Of a stretch of DNA of 48,610 nucleotides, positions 29,010-38,960 are shown piece by piece (within the stretch, counting starts at the first letter, position 1; each line of letters opens with the position of its first letter). The stretch comes from Planctomycetota bacterium (GTDB lineage Bacteria; Planctomycetota; Phycisphaerae; UBA1845): the NCBI GenBank assembly GCA_024280855.1, contig JAJRPG010000090.1, positions 1 to 48,610 of the forward strand, given 5' to 3'. The translations under genes were made by a program, and so were the position numbers. The notes under the pieces were generated by a model. That model saw nothing but the letters and a program-made list of their open reading frames with translations. It was not told where the DNA came from and searched no databases.

Positions 29010-30248
29010 ATGAATATAACTATTTCTACAGCGATTTGGATAGCTGCGATGACCGCTCAGACTTCTAACACATCACCATTACAATCAGGAACTTGGCGTG
29101 CATGGCTGGAAAGCCCTGGCGGTCCGCTCCCGTTTATTTTGGACTTGCGTCACGAAGGTGATTCATGGCAGGCTGTCATTCATAATGGCCAGGAGCGTAT
29201 CGACATCCCCACCGTAACATTGAGTGACGACAAACTCACGCTCAGCTTTGACCATTACGATTCAACCATCACGACTAACATTTCCAAAGACGGACAAACG
29301 CTCAACGGGGAATGGCGTAAACAAGGCAGCGGAAAAAACATATCGACCTTACCTTTTCAAGCAGCCGCAAACCAAACCGCTCGATTTGAACAGGGTAATC
29401 GTAGCTCGAATTCCGCCGCCCTAAGCCGCGACGTGACAGGTCGTTGGACGATTAAATTTCCCAAAAGCCAAGACCCAGCAATCGCCCGATTCAAACAACA
29501 ACCCGACGGCATTGTCACTGGCACGATTATGACAACCACCGGCGACTATCGTTTTCTCGAAGGAGATTTCGATGGCTCGCTCTTACGACTATCCGTTTTC
29601 GATGGCGCACACGCATTCCTTTTTCAAGCAAAGTGGCAGGAAGATGGCACTTTAACCGGCGACTTTTGGTCACGAGATGTATGGCATGAAACGTGGACCG
29701 CCCGCCGAGATGAGAATGCCGCTTTACCAGATGACTTTTTGCAAACAAAAATCGTTGCGGGTGTTGATCTAAAGACCCTTACATTTCGTGATCTTGATGG
29801 GCAGGCTAAGTCGCTGGGCGACGAAGCTTTTGCTGGAAAGGTTATGCTTATCGAAATTTTCGGTAGCTGGTGCCCCAATTGTCACGACGCCTCACAATTC
29901 ATGGTAGAACTCGACCAGGAATACAAAGACCGTGGGCTACAAATCGTCGGCTTAGCCTTTGAGCTTACGGGCGATTTCGCGCGAGACGTTCGACAAGTTC
30001 GCCGTTTCGCCAAAAAACACGACGTCACTTATCCCATACTCATCGCCGGCGTTTCCGACAAAGCCACGGCCTCTAAGCAAGTGCCATTCATCGATAAAGT
30101 GCGTTCGTATCCGACAGCGATTTTCGTAGACCGCAAAGGCGTCGCCCGTTATGTACACACCGGATTCACCGGCCCAGCCACTGGCCAAACTTATGAAACC
30201 TTGCGATCAACTTTCAGGCAGCACATCGAAGCACTACTTAGCGAATAA
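29010..30248 (+). CDS. TlpA-like thioredoxin-domain protein (412 aa)
   Basis: I start it at ATG 29010. Any longer reading of the frame runs through the palindrome and the permease gene. The N-terminus (MNITISTAIWIAAMTAQTSN) could be a short signal peptide. Residues about 25-240 are beta-rich with repeated WRAWLESP / LTLSFDHY / LNGEWR patterns. The C-terminal thioredoxin domain has IEIFGSWCPNCHDAS (active-site CPNC), a TlpA-like insert (GLAFELTGDF) and the cis-Pro SYPTAIFVDRKG. It should carry out thiol-disulfide exchange outside the cytoplasm. No Shine-Dalgarno site is evident. Confidence 0.8.
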   Translation: MNITISTAIWIAAMTAQTSNTSPLQSGTWRAWLESPGGPLPFILDLRHEGDSWQAVIHNGQERIDIPTVTLSDDKLTLSFDHYDSTITTNISKDGQTLNGEWRKQGSGKNISTLPFQAAANQTARFEQGNRSSNSAALSRDVTGRWTIKFPKSQDPAIARFKQQPDGIVTGTIMTTTGDYRFLEGDFDGSLLRLSVFDGAHAFLFQAKWQEDGTLTGDFWSRDVWHETWTARRDENAALPDDFLQTKIVAGVDLKTLTFRDLDGQAKSLGDEAFAGKVMLIEIFGSWCPNCHDASQFMVELDQEYKDRGLQIVGLAFELTGDFARDVRQVRRFAKKHDVTYPILIAGVSDKATASKQVPFIDKVRSYPTAIFVDRKGVARYVHTGFTGPATGQTYETLRSTFRQHIEALLSE

Positions 30249-30271
30249 GCCTCTCAAGTTGAATGATCTCA

Positions 30272-31940
30272 TTATGTCTTTGGTATACAAAGACAGCTTG
30301 ACGCGATGGGCATATCTGCGCGTGACCAAGACTCACGAAAACGTGCTTCTATTTGCTCAGCTTCTTTAAGCTGGCCCTGTAAACGTAAGCTTCTACCCAA
30401 TCCATATAACGACCAACCATTGTTAGGCCAATTGGCTAAATCTTCGCGGTATACTGTTTCAGCCTCGGCTGCGCGTCCTGCACTGAGTAACACCGCACCA
30501 AGCGTATGTCGGGTCGGCTGCATCCATTCGGGAGGTTCCATATATAGTAGTGAGTCTTCTAGTTCTATCGCTTTGTGCAATTCGTCCACCGCAAGGTCGA
30601 TATGTCCACGTCGAAATTCGATCTCTCCACGAAGAAAATGAGTTGCTATCTGCATAATTGTCTTCGCCGGGTTAATAGCCATAATCGCATCTTCGGGAAT
30701 ATCATCCTTTGCTCTTTCAAACGCCGCCTGCTCGATCAACGCATGCCTGACTTCACCTTTAGCCGCGAAGGCCAATCCGCGATGAAAACGCCAATGCGCA
30801 GTAGTGATTGGCAAATACGCTGGCGGGGCAGGCTCCTGCAGGATTTCATCCCACAGGCCAAAACGTTTGAGCGCGTCATAAATAGACCCCATGTAAGCAT
30901 CCATCCATGATGCGTTTCGTTCAAGATATTCCTTCGGTACAGTATCACGAACCTGACGAGCGGAACGTATCGCTACGTCACAACGTCCTTCCATCATAGA
31001 AGCAAACGATAACATGTGATGGTTATGAAGCATGTACAAATGATAAAACCCCTGCTTCGCTGACATCCCGCGATATTTCCGATCAGCGCGGATCGCTAAT
31101 TCATTTTGCTCAGATGCCTCTGCCCACCGCCCAGTCAATACGTCGATATGTGACGGCATGTGCACTAAGTGTCCGGAAGTGGGTACCATGTTTCTCAATC
31201 GGTCTGCAGAGTCATTGGCTAATTCCGGATGGGCTGACGACTCAATAGCGTGAATATATAAATGGTTGGCCCCTGGATTTGTTCGATGCCAATCGCAAAA
31301 CGTCCTCAAGTACAGCCACCACCTCTTTGGTACCTGCTTTCGGCTTGCCATCTTGCGTCCACATATCCCAAGGATGTAAATCCATTAGCGATTCAGCGTA
31401 TAACGTCCCCACATCTTGATCGTCCGGATGATCTTCCCAAACTTTTTTCATCGCGTCTGCGTAGGCTTGATCTAAATGACCTCGATCCTTAGGCGGAGGA
31501 TTGGCATATTTCGCCGAAAGTGCGCGGATGAGTTTCTGTTCAATCACCGTCGAGTTCTCGATCACAGCTAAGCTTCTTTGCAGCGCATTCCAGGCTGCTA
31601 TGGCACGATCCTCTAGCAGCACAGGATTGTTGATGTGCGGGCCATTGCAAAGCGCAATCCCCCACCAAGCCATAGCGCAATTAGGATCGATGCGTGCTGC
31701 TTCGGTAAATGATCGGATAGCTTCGTCATGATTAAAACCATAGGCCCAAATCAATCCTTGATCAAAATATCGTTGTGCGTTTGAAGACTCAGTAGAGACC
31801 GTTCGTTGATGAGGCCCCATGCCTCTAAATAGTAAGGCTTGACCCTGACCATCACGCGCGTAGCCATGGGAGATCGCGCAGCCAGTAGTCATTGATATTA
31901 CAGTTAGAATAATCAGTGCACACGCTCGGCCAATAAGCAT
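30272..31940 (-). pseudogene. TPR lipoprotein gene with one frameshift
   Basis: Two overlapping reading frames encode the two parts of one protein family. The 5' frame starts best at ATG 31940 (AAGGAG upstream, 1 nt after the peptidase stop). It has a lipobox TTGC and TPR-like ARIDPNCAMAWWGIALCNGP, and runs to EVVAVLEDVL. The 3' frame resumes with HRTNPGANHLYIHAIESS and VHMPSHIDVLTGRWAEA, which are family-typical. Removing one T from GCGATTGG (one of the two A at plus-strand 31291-31292) joins them as VLEDVLRWHRTNPGANH with no gap. It could be a real mutation or a sequencing error; about 555 aa would be restored. Function unknown, likely surface-exposed. Confidence 0.75.
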
Positions 31941-31941
31941 A

Positions 31942-34035
31942 TCACGCTCCTTCATTCGAATTAGTAACTGCCTCCGCACTCTCTTCGACCTTACCCAGTA
32001 GATATTTATCAAACCATCCCAAGTCCCAACTCATCTTGGCTTTGCGATGTGTGTATGTCGTTAGCCCATGACCTTCGCCAGGATAAACAACTAATTCCGT
32101 AGGCACATGTAGATAATGCTTCAGCGCTCGGTATAACGTGCGGCTATGAGCAGGCGGCACGCGCGGATCATTTTCACCGACATGAATGAGCGTCGGCGTC
32201 TTGACCTTATGCAGATTGTATAACGGCGAACCTTTATGATACTCACCAGCCTTGGTCCAAGGTTGACCTTCCATAAAATTGATGACATGTCCCGGCGTAT
32301 CTTCCGTACCCCACTGAATAACCTGGTCCAACACGCCCGCACCACTGCTAGCTGCTTTGAATCGATCCGTCGTGGTAACTAAACAATTCGTCAGATACCC
32401 GCCATTGCTCCACCCCATCACGCCAAGTCGATCACCATCAGCTATCCCATCAGCTATCAACTGATCGACGCCTTTGAGAATGTCTTCCACTTCGATATCG
32501 TTTTCTCGGCCAATCAAATCTGTCAGGAACTTGTCACCATATCCCGTTGATCCTCGATAATTCGGACTCAGCAACGCATATCCTTTAGAGGCTAACAGCG
32601 TTCTGCCATAAATCCAAAAACGCAATTCAAGATGCGTAGCTGAGGTCGGGCCGCCATGAATTTCGACAACCGTAGGCAACGCTTTCCCCGGCTTATAATC
32701 TGCAGGCAATTCGAGTATTCCTTCCACCTCGTCGCCATTAGCCCCCTTCCAATGATATCGTTTGATCTGTGGCAGAATCCATGTATCCACCTGCGGGTTG
32801 ATCGTCGTCATGCGATCAACATGATTCGGCGAATTCACGATAAACGCATCCGGTGGGTGCGTCGTCGTTGACATAACCACAGCTAATTGATTGCCGGATT
32901 TTGAATAACTATAAGAACCAACCACGACATCCTCAGGCGTGCGAGCTATTGCAGCTACATGTCCACCCACTTGTGTCGATAACATGCAATATAGCCGTTT
33001 TGTGGCTTTAATCTCACCAAGAAAACAAACCTCGCGCGTATCGCCTCGAAAAGTCATACTACCACCAACGACCGTCACATCCGCCGGATTAGCTAACGTC
33101 CGCAGGCTTTGTTTACCATCTCGCCATTCGCTCAAATAAATCACTGGCGAATAGCCATCATATGAAACTGTAAAAGCTAGGGCGTCGCCATCCGCAGAAA
33201 AAGATACGGCGTCAAGCCAACCATGCGGCACAGGATGATCCGCGCGCCAACCGTCCGGCGTGATATTTGTAACTTCCTTAGTCTCGCTATCATACACGTC
33301 GATCTGAGACCAACCTTCGTTCGACATCAATGTATCGTCGGGTGTAGTAATCATAGCTATGCGGCGTTCATCAGCAGAGACCTCGAACGTCGTAATGTAA
33401 CGATGTTCGTCAATGATTTTTTCACTACGCCAATGTACTAAATCCAGCTTCCACACTTGCGTGAAGTCATTCACACCATGCGCATAGTTAAGCTTCTTAA
33501 ATTCTTTACGAAGCTTGCTCCATTCATCCTCAACAATTTCAACTGACTTCGTGAAATAAAGCGTTAAGCCATCACCGGAAAGATGGAACTGCCCTATGCC
33601 ATCAGCCGCGCGCGTCACCGGAAAAAGCTCCCCACCATCCACTGTGATACGCCATACCTGCTTTTTACCGTTGTATGGCGCATCGGCCTCATCCCCACGC
33701 TTACGACCGCTCGTGAAATAAATATACTTCCCATCCGGACTCCACGTCGGCGAGCCATCCGACGCACGATCAAACGTCAGCCGTCTAACTTTCTTAGTCG
33801 CCACTTCGACAAGCCACAAATCGGTATTACGTTTTTCAGTCGGCGGCGTCCACCTCATCTCACGATACACCAGATATTTTCCATCAGGCGAAAGCTCACA
33901 TCCCGTCATCACACCAAGCGAGAAATAATTTTCCGCTTCAATCTGGTGCGTTCGCTCTGCAAAACAAATTGACGAAAATCCGCCAATGATAAAAACCAAT
34001 AGATGTACAAAAGCATTTCGACGAGTCGCTAACAA
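31942..34035 (-). CDS. S9 family prolyl oligopeptidase/dipeptidyl peptidase
   Basis: I choose the TTG at 34035 (697 aa) because GGAGG lies 8 nt upstream and the protein then begins with a compact signal peptide (LATRRNAFVHLLVFIIGG...CFA). The N-terminal part is a propeller with TolB-like units (LSPDGKYLVYR, TWSPDGKYIYF). The C-terminal alpha/beta hydrolase has the catalytic Ser in GWSNGGY, Asp in GENDPRVP and His in GEGHGL. It should cleave oligopeptides in the periplasm or outside. The frameshifted TPR lipoprotein gene follows at once and is probably in the same operon. Confidence 0.92.
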   Translation of the reverse strand: MLATRRNAFVHLLVFIIGGFSSICFAERTHQIEAENYFSLGVMTGCELSPDGKYLVYREMRWTPPTEKRNTDLWLVEVATKKVRRLTFDRASDGSPTWSPDGKYIYFTSGRKRGDEADAPYNGKKQVWRITVDGGELFPVTRAADGIGQFHLSGDGLTLYFTKSVEIVEDEWSKLRKEFKKLNYAHGVNDFTQVWKLDLVHWRSEKIIDEHRYITTFEVSADERRIAMITTPDDTLMSNEGWSQIDVYDSETKEVTNITPDGWRADHPVPHGWLDAVSFSADGDALAFTVSYDGYSPVIYLSEWRDGKQSLRTLANPADVTVVGGSMTFRGDTREVCFLGEIKATKRLYCMLSTQVGGHVAAIARTPEDVVVGSYSYSKSGNQLAVVMSTTTHPPDAFIVNSPNHVDRMTTINPQVDTWILPQIKRYHWKGANGDEVEGILELPADYKPGKALPTVVEIHGGPTSATHLELRFWIYGRTLLASKGYALLSPNYRGSTGYGDKFLTDLIGRENDIEVEDILKGVDQLIADGIADGDRLGVMGWSNGGYLTNCLVTTTDRFKAASSGAGVLDQVIQWGTEDTPGHVINFMEGQPWTKAGEYHKGSPLYNLHKVKTPTLIHVGENDPRVPPAHSRTLYRALKHYLHVPTELVVYPGEGHGLTTYTHRKAKMSWDLGWFDKYLLGKVEESAEAVTNSNEGA

Positions 34036-34196
34036 TGTAAAATCCTCCGAGTTCGATGATGTCAATGAAGTATTACCGCTGCCAATTTCTAACGAGACAC
34101 CAAGCCAGTTAAAAATCCTTAGCCAAGCCCCTAGCTTAAAATTGTACTACCGTCAGGCAGATGTAACAAATAGCCCGTGCGAAAATGGACTTGGGG

Positions 34197-34427
34197 CTAA
34201 GCGTCAGATTGATTTGAAGATTGATCTTGGGAAGGTGTATGCAATTGCACCAACGGCTTCATGGTCGCCTTGGGGATGTCGTCGCTGTTTTTCGATGCGA
34301 CATGGCAAGGCTTACCAGAGCCGCACCCACACCCAGCTTCCGCGCTCAGCGATTTCCTCACCCACCGCACGGCAAAGAGCAGCCCAGCACCCGCAATCAA
34401 CAAAGCTATCCAATCCTGACCACTCAT
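34197..34427 (-). CDS. FeoB-associated Cys-rich membrane protein
   Basis: This 76-aa protein starts at ATG 34427, with GAGG about 6 nt upstream and just behind the feoB stop. One TM helix (DWIALLIAGAGLLFAVRWV) is followed by a Cys-rich motif, AGCGCGSGKPCH. Small proteins with this layout are found next to feoB in many bacteria and are thought to help iron uptake, perhaps by binding Fe(II). The C-terminus is polar. A longer reading from 34532 would overlap feoB and is not favoured. Confidence 0.75.
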   Translation of the reverse strand: MSGQDWIALLIAGAGLLFAVRWVRKSLSAEAGCGCGSGKPCHVASKNSDDIPKATMKPLVQLHTPSQDQSSNQSDA

Positions 34428-34435
34428 AATTATCC

Positions 34436-36712
34436 TCATGCATACAATTTGGAGGCGATAACAAAAGTCAACCACGCACCAATATAAGCCAAAGTCGTCA
34501 TATAGACGAACGTAAATATGGGCCAGCGCCACGATCGCGTTTCACGTTTTATCGCAGCCAAGGTGCCACCACACTGACAGCAAAGTGCAAAAAACACCAT
34601 AACCGAAAGCGCTACCGGAAGATTGTAAATCGGTCGACCATCCGCGTGTCGTGAAGCCTTGAGTTTATCTCGCAAACCAACCGACTTCTCATCCTCATTT
34701 TCACCCAGATTGTAAATCGTCCCCATCGTAGCTATCATGACTTCTCGCGCGGGAAAAGAAGCCAGCACCGCAGTCCCCATGCGCCAATCCCAACCAAGTG
34801 GCGCAACCACAGGCTCAATCCATCGCCCCATACGACCAAGAACGCTCTGCCGCAAATACTCGCCCGCCTCATCCTGATCGATGCGAGACAACTTAGCCTG
34901 CATCTCCAAAGTTTGTTCATCCAGCGAAGTGGCCACGCCATCGCCGCCCCGCTCGATTTCCAACAACACAACCTCATGCTCAGCCGTAACCGCCTGCCGC
35001 TGCGCATCGTGCGCCACAGCTATGGACTTTGCATGAGGATAGTAACCCAACGCCCAAACGACCACAGTCACCGCAAAAATAATGGTCCCAGCTGATACAC
35101 AAAACTCTCGCGCCTGCTCATACGCCCGGTGAAAAACCGTACGAACCTTAGGCCAACGATACGGCGGCATTTCCATAAGAAAAGGCTGCGTATCACCTTT
35201 GAGTAAAAATCTCTTGACCAGAATCGCAACTACAATAGCCACGATCGTACCGACCAGATACATAGCCAATAAAACCAAAGCTTGTAAACCAATCGCGCCA
35301 CCTAAGAATTGCGTATCAGGAACAAACGCGCCAATAAATAACATGTACACCGGCAAGCGCGCGGAGCAACTCATTAGTGGCGCAATGAGCATTGTAATAA
35401 TACGCGCCCGACGATCCGAAATAGTACGCGTAGCTAATATGCCCGGCACTGCGCAGGCGAACGACGACAGCAGCGGAATAAAAGATTTCCCGCCCAACCC
35501 GATCAGCCCCATCCAGCGATCAAGCAAGAAAGCCGCCCTAGCCATGTATCCACAATCTTCCATCACAGCAAGGAATAAAAACAAAACGACAATCTGCGGC
35601 AAGAATACCAGCACCGCGCCAACCCCAGCTATTGCCCCATCGACAATCAAACTTTGAAGCGGCCCTGCAGGCAACCACGCCGACACCAATGCGCCGCCTG
35701 CACCAATAGCCGAATCTACAGCATCCATAATCGGCGTAGACCACGCATAAATCGACTGAAAACAAGCCCCCATCAGTATCGCTAAAATAGCTAAACCCAT
35801 TACGCGATGCGTAAGAATTCGATCAGCCCTCGCCGTACCCGTAGGCCGACCCTCATCCCGCTTAACCGTATCTTCGATCAAACGATCAATCCACGCATAT
35901 CGCACATCGCCTTCGATGGAAGCGAGCGAGTCACCATTTTTTACCACCGCGCTTCGCTGCTGGCGTAACAACAATCGAAAATCGTCGCCACACCGCTTAG
36001 CCCAACGCTGCTCGTGATAACCGCCATCACCCAGTAGCGTCTGAAGTAGCTCAGCTTTGAGCGCCAAACGGTCCTTGCCATTTGCGACTCGCTCTAAAAT
36101 ACCGTGCATTACTTCAACAGCTGACGTAACTTCACTAGGCCAATCTAAGGCCACAGTCACGTCAGGCGAAGCATCGGCCTTATCGATCGCCTGACAAAGC
36201 AAGTCTAAGCCCATCTGCTTCGTAGCTACGACGGGAATGACGGGGCAACCTAACCTTTGTGACAAGACCTCGGCATCAACATGAACGCGGGACTTCTTGG
36301 CTAGGTCCACCATGTTCAGCGCAACAACAGTTGGCCGATTTAATTCCAAAATTTGGGTAGCTAAAAACAAATTCGCCCGCGGATTGGTCGCGTCGATTAC
36401 GATCACGATAACATCGGGAACATCCACGTCTGACAGCTCGCCCAATAGCGCATCCAACACGATGGCCTCATCTGCAGAATGAGCCGCTAGACTATAAGTT
36501 CCAGGTAAATCGAGAAGGGTATGCGGCGTAAGGCCATCTTCGCTACGAATCAGCCCTTTGCGGGTCTCAACCGTCACGCCGGGATAATTACCAACTCGGC
36601 AGCGATAGCCTGTAAGCGCATTAAAAAGAGTGGTCTTGCCCGTGTTGGGATTACCCGCCAAAGCGACCAGCTTGTGACGACTCGCCGGCAGTGGCTCTAC
36701 ATGAGTAGACAT
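34436..36712 (-). CDS. feoB: ferrous iron transporter FeoB
   Basis: This 758-aa inner-membrane Fe(II) importer has a cytoplasmic GTPase domain: G1 GNPNTGKT at 20-27, G2 region GNYPGVTVE, G3 DLPGTYSL, G4 NMVD, and a G5-like PVVATKQMG. A helical switch region follows, then about ten TM spans with the Gate motifs (FACAVPGILATR; ALCCQCGGTLAAIKRET). A soluble insert between TM segments (about 590-650, EHEVVLLEIERG) is longer than in E. coli. It lies 131 bp after feoA on the same strand and is probably under the same operator. Confidence 0.96.
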   Translation of the reverse strand: MSTHVEPLPASRHKLVALAGNPNTGKTTLFNALTGYRCRVGNYPGVTVETRKGLIRSEDGLTPHTLLDLPGTYSLAAHSADEAIVLDALLGELSDVDVPDVIVIVIDATNPRANLFLATQILELNRPTVVALNMVDLAKKSRVHVDAEVLSQRLGCPVIPVVATKQMGLDLLCQAIDKADASPDVTVALDWPSEVTSAVEVMHGILERVANGKDRLALKAELLQTLLGDGGYHEQRWAKRCGDDFRLLLRQQRSAVVKNGDSLASIEGDVRYAWIDRLIEDTVKRDEGRPTGTARADRILTHRVMGLAILAILMGACFQSIYAWSTPIMDAVDSAIGAGGALVSAWLPAGPLQSLIVDGAIAGVGAVLVFLPQIVVLFLFLAVMEDCGYMARAAFLLDRWMGLIGLGGKSFIPLLSSFACAVPGILATRTISDRRARIITMLIAPLMSCSARLPVYMLFIGAFVPDTQFLGGAIGLQALVLLAMYLVGTIVAIVVAILVKRFLLKGDTQPFLMEMPPYRWPKVRTVFHRAYEQAREFCVSAGTIIFAVTVVVWALGYYPHAKSIAVAHDAQRQAVTAEHEVVLLEIERGGDGVATSLDEQTLEMQAKLSRIDQDEAGEYLRQSVLGRMGRWIEPVVAPLGWDWRMGTAVLASFPAREVMIATMGTIYNLGENEDEKSVGLRDKLKASRHADGRPIYNLPVALSVMVFFALCCQCGGTLAAIKRETRSWRWPIFTFVYMTTLAYIGAWLTFVIASKLYA

Positions 36713-36843
36713 GCGTACAAAATAGACCGTTTAAGAATCGTGCTGTCGTAAAGCACAGAAAATATAAAAAGGTTATCCCAGCCCGAAATTTTTCCCCGCA
36801 CAAACTAGAGAAAAACCAATATCGAGAATTCCCAAATAGGCAA

Positions 36844-37074
36844 CTAAGCCGACAACAGGATCACTTCTTGATGACCAAGTCCCAGGCCAACTAGTCGATC
36901 ATCAATGCGAACGATGCAAGGTTTGCCACTACGAACCATAGTGATCGAAGCACCATCAACGAACCCAAGGTCCGCGAGGCGCTTTGCCCCCGTCCGGTGA
37001 TTGGCAATAGCCGATACACAAGCCGAATCGCCAGCCCGCAATTGCCGCAGACTTCGCACTCCCTGACTAACCAT
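36844..37074 (-). CDS. feoA: FeoA SH3-like iron-transport accessory protein
   Basis: This 76-aa FeoA-fold protein has the typical sequence KRLADLGFVDGASITMVRSG followed by CIVRIDDRLVGLGLGHQEVI. FeoA supports FeoB-dependent Fe(II) uptake in the cytoplasm. It is the first gene of the feo cluster, downstream of a Fur-type operator and promoter. Length and the GLG/LGF pattern match the family. Confidence 0.93.
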   Translation of the reverse strand: MVSQGVRSLRQLRAGDSACVSAIANHRTGAKRLADLGFVDGASITMVRSGKPCIVRIDDRLVGLGLGHQEVILLSA

Positions 37075-37113
37075 ATCCGTCTCCTCAACACCACTCGCTC
37101 AATAACCGCCCGT

Positions 37114-37142
37114 ACAATGACCGACGATCCCACCTCTGTCAA
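37114..37142 (-). promoter_or_regulatory. candidate sigma-70 promoter of feoA
   Basis: On the minus strand a perfect TTGACA (37142-37137) is followed by a 17-bp spacer and CATTGT (37119-37114), a weak -10. It lies about 40 bp before the feoA ATG and 4 bp downstream of the 7-1-7 operator. Confidence 0.45.
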
Positions 37143-37146
37143 TAGT

Positions 37147-37161
37147 TGAGACTCAGTCTCA
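37147..37161. promoter_or_regulatory. Fur-type 7-1-7 operator upstream of feoA
   Basis: TGAGACT-C-AGTCTCA is a perfect 7-1-7 palindrome, the symmetry of Fur boxes (TGAtAAT-N-ATTaTCA, often TGAGAAT-N-ATTCTCA). It sits just upstream of the -35 and 73 bp before feoA. With iron bound, a Fur-family repressor would be expected to shut off the operon. The base identity differs from the classical box at several positions, so DtxR or another dimeric repressor is possible. Confidence 0.6.
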
Positions 37162-37375
37162 CTAATAAACTGAAAACCCAATACGATATTCGACTCGCAA
37201 GTGGTGTGCCATGTGAAAAATCCGGTGAATAATGGCTTCAAAAAGCCCTCTGGTTGCTCAGAAAGCCTAATCTGGAACTAATCCTCTGGAAATGAGCCGC
37301 CGTAGTCTATGGATGAATCGAGCTTAGAACCGTAGCGACTTATCGGAGCATTAGACTCACATTCAATGAATACTA

Positions 37376-37732
37376 TCAATCAGGCCAGCGTTCTAAAATC
37401 GCCGTAACTCGCAGCGATGTTATCTCCACATCTGCCTCATCAAAATCCCTCGCGTGCTGCTGATTCAATTGATGGCTAACAGAGTTCTTGAATAATTCCT
37501 GCGTTGAAAAATGGTCTGCCAGGATAGTGAAATTCTCACCGCTAACACGACATTCAACGAATCGATCGATAACCGCGTCGTCCTGCTCATAACCAGCCAC
37601 TTGCACAGCATGCGCAGCCGATTCAAATAACACCGACATCTCTTGCCGAAGTCTATCAAAATCCAATGTGGCTAATCGATCGGAATGATCTTTGGTCTGA
37701 TCGAAAAGCGTCTCGCGGATAAGCTCAGCCAT
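37376..37732 (-). CDS. uncharacterised acidic protein (118 aa)
   Basis: I start it at ATG 37732 (MAELIRETLF); the frame also allows a TTG 27 bp upstream. It is soluble, mainly helical, rich in D and E, and has no recognised motif or signal peptide. It follows the P-loop/deoxyribosyltransferase-like gene by 39 bp on the same strand, so the two could be co-transcribed. The phrase HFSTQELFKNSVSHQLNQQH suggests a compact helical bundle. I cannot assign a family or function. Confidence 0.55.
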   Translation of the reverse strand: MAELIRETLFDQTKDHSDRLATLDFDRLRQEMSVLFESAAHAVQVAGYEQDDAVIDRFVECRVSGENFTILADHFSTQELFKNSVSHQLNQQHARDFDEADVEITSLRVTAILERWPD

Positions 37733-37771
37733 GGCGTGATGCCCAATGAAAACGCGCAACGTCGGTGCGCG

Positions 37772-38941
37772 TCAATCCAATCTCATTTGATGATCGCCGA
37801 TATAGTCGCAGCTTTGAAAATGCGCGAACAGTTCAGCCAACGTGTGAAAAACTTGAGTCGCGGTTTCTGTCACAAACGGCGAAGGCTCGCAATCTGCCCG
37901 CCAGATGACAAAAACTTCCTTGGTACTCTCAAACGCATGTTGCAACTCTCGCTCAACCCCCGAAGACAGCGCGGGCCTACCGTCGGGTAATGCAGGGATG
38001 TAACTCACGATCATATCCGACTGGTCAATAAGCTTAAAATCGCGGGCGTAAATCTGGGCGTCTATGTCATGAGCAATCTGAGATATTTCCAACACGCTAA
38101 TTGATATATCCCGGCCGTTGACCTTGAGGTCCACCGTTTGTTTACCACACTTGGTAGCTTCACCAGCCTCGAAAAGAAGCCGCTTTTCATCCAAATCCGC
38201 AGGATCAAACGTGATAAAATGCTCGGCTAACGATGCCCGAAAAGACTCAATCTCAGCCATGATTTCCGGCAATTCAAACACATGCGTCATAGGAAAAGAA
38301 GGATAAACCCGCTTACGCTGCTGCTCGAACATCAGCCGATATAGCGATTGAGCGGCCACGCTTGCATTCTCTCGCGCGATGACGTAAGAATTGCCAAATC
38401 CAGCAACCGCCTCAGCCATGGCTTCTGTCACGACAATTTCCTCTTCCCGCCAGACAAGAATATCCTTGAGCGTATGACGAACACGATGCGAACGTGTAAG
38501 GCGTTCATGAATCGCATCAACATTGTCTACTAAAATGGCATAAACATCCGCATCGAGCCTAGCCATTTGTTCATGGTCGTAAGCGTGAAATAATCCATGC
38601 TTCCAGCGAAACGTCGCATGCGTATTGACAATGATATTATCCCCGGCCTCCGCAGCGGCGAGTATATCTTTGAAGACACTGCGGCGCAGTGATGTTAATC
38701 GCTGACGTGGTAAATCAAGAATACGACCCGGGGAAATGTCCGGCGCTTCCGCATACATGCGATCGCCGACATTAAACAGCTTGACCTTGTGACCATTTTC
38801 TGCGGCGAGTCGAATAACTTCTTTGAGAAATGGCTTTTTATCAATACCGACTTGCCCGGTGACAACGACGCGCACGCCATGATTTCGGTGCGACCGTTTA
38901 CCATCAAACAAGGAACGACCAACTCCGGAAGATTGTTGCAT
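37772..38941 (-). CDS. P-loop kinase-like/nucleoside deoxyribosyltransferase-like fusion protein
   Basis: This 389-aa protein has two parts. Residues about 22-215 resemble an adenylate-kinase-type P-loop domain: strand VRVVVTG, a degenerate Walker A GQVGIDKK at 29-36 (Lys instead of Ser/Thr at the end), DNIIVNTHATF as a possible Walker B strand, and a basic helix ERLTRSHRVRHT. Residues about 285-385 look like a nucleoside 2-deoxyribosyltransferase/SLOG-type Rossmann fold: DFKLIDQSDMIVSYIP, then SSGVERELQHAFESTKEVFVIW, where a Glu is expected to be catalytic. Together they hint at nucleotide handling or sensing. Neither activity is proven, and I do not know a named gene for this. It is co-directional with the small gene at 37376 and the CAP gene. 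Confidence 0.6.
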   Translation of the reverse strand: MQQSSGVGRSLFDGKRSHRNHGVRVVVTGQVGIDKKPFLKEVIRLAAENGHKVKLFNVGDRMYAEAPDISPGRILDLPRQRLTSLRRSVFKDILAAAEAGDNIIVNTHATFRWKHGLFHAYDHEQMARLDADVYAILVDNVDAIHERLTRSHRVRHTLKDILVWREEEIVVTEAMAEAVAGFGNSYVIARENASVAAQSLYRLMFEQQRKRVYPSFPMTHVFELPEIMAEIESFRASLAEHFITFDPADLDEKRLLFEAGEATKCGKQTVDLKVNGRDISISVLEISQIAHDIDAQIYARDFKLIDQSDMIVSYIPALPDGRPALSSGVERELQHAFESTKEVFVIWRADCEPSPFVTETATQVFHTLAELFAHFQSCDYIGDHQMRLD

Positions 38942-38960
38942 GGGGGGAACTTAGATAAAT

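Noticed and set aside
30272-31351. The 3' TPR frame taken as an independent gene
   Set aside because: Its first 25 residues are out-of-frame junk, and the family match starts mid-domain, continuing the frame upstream after one base change.
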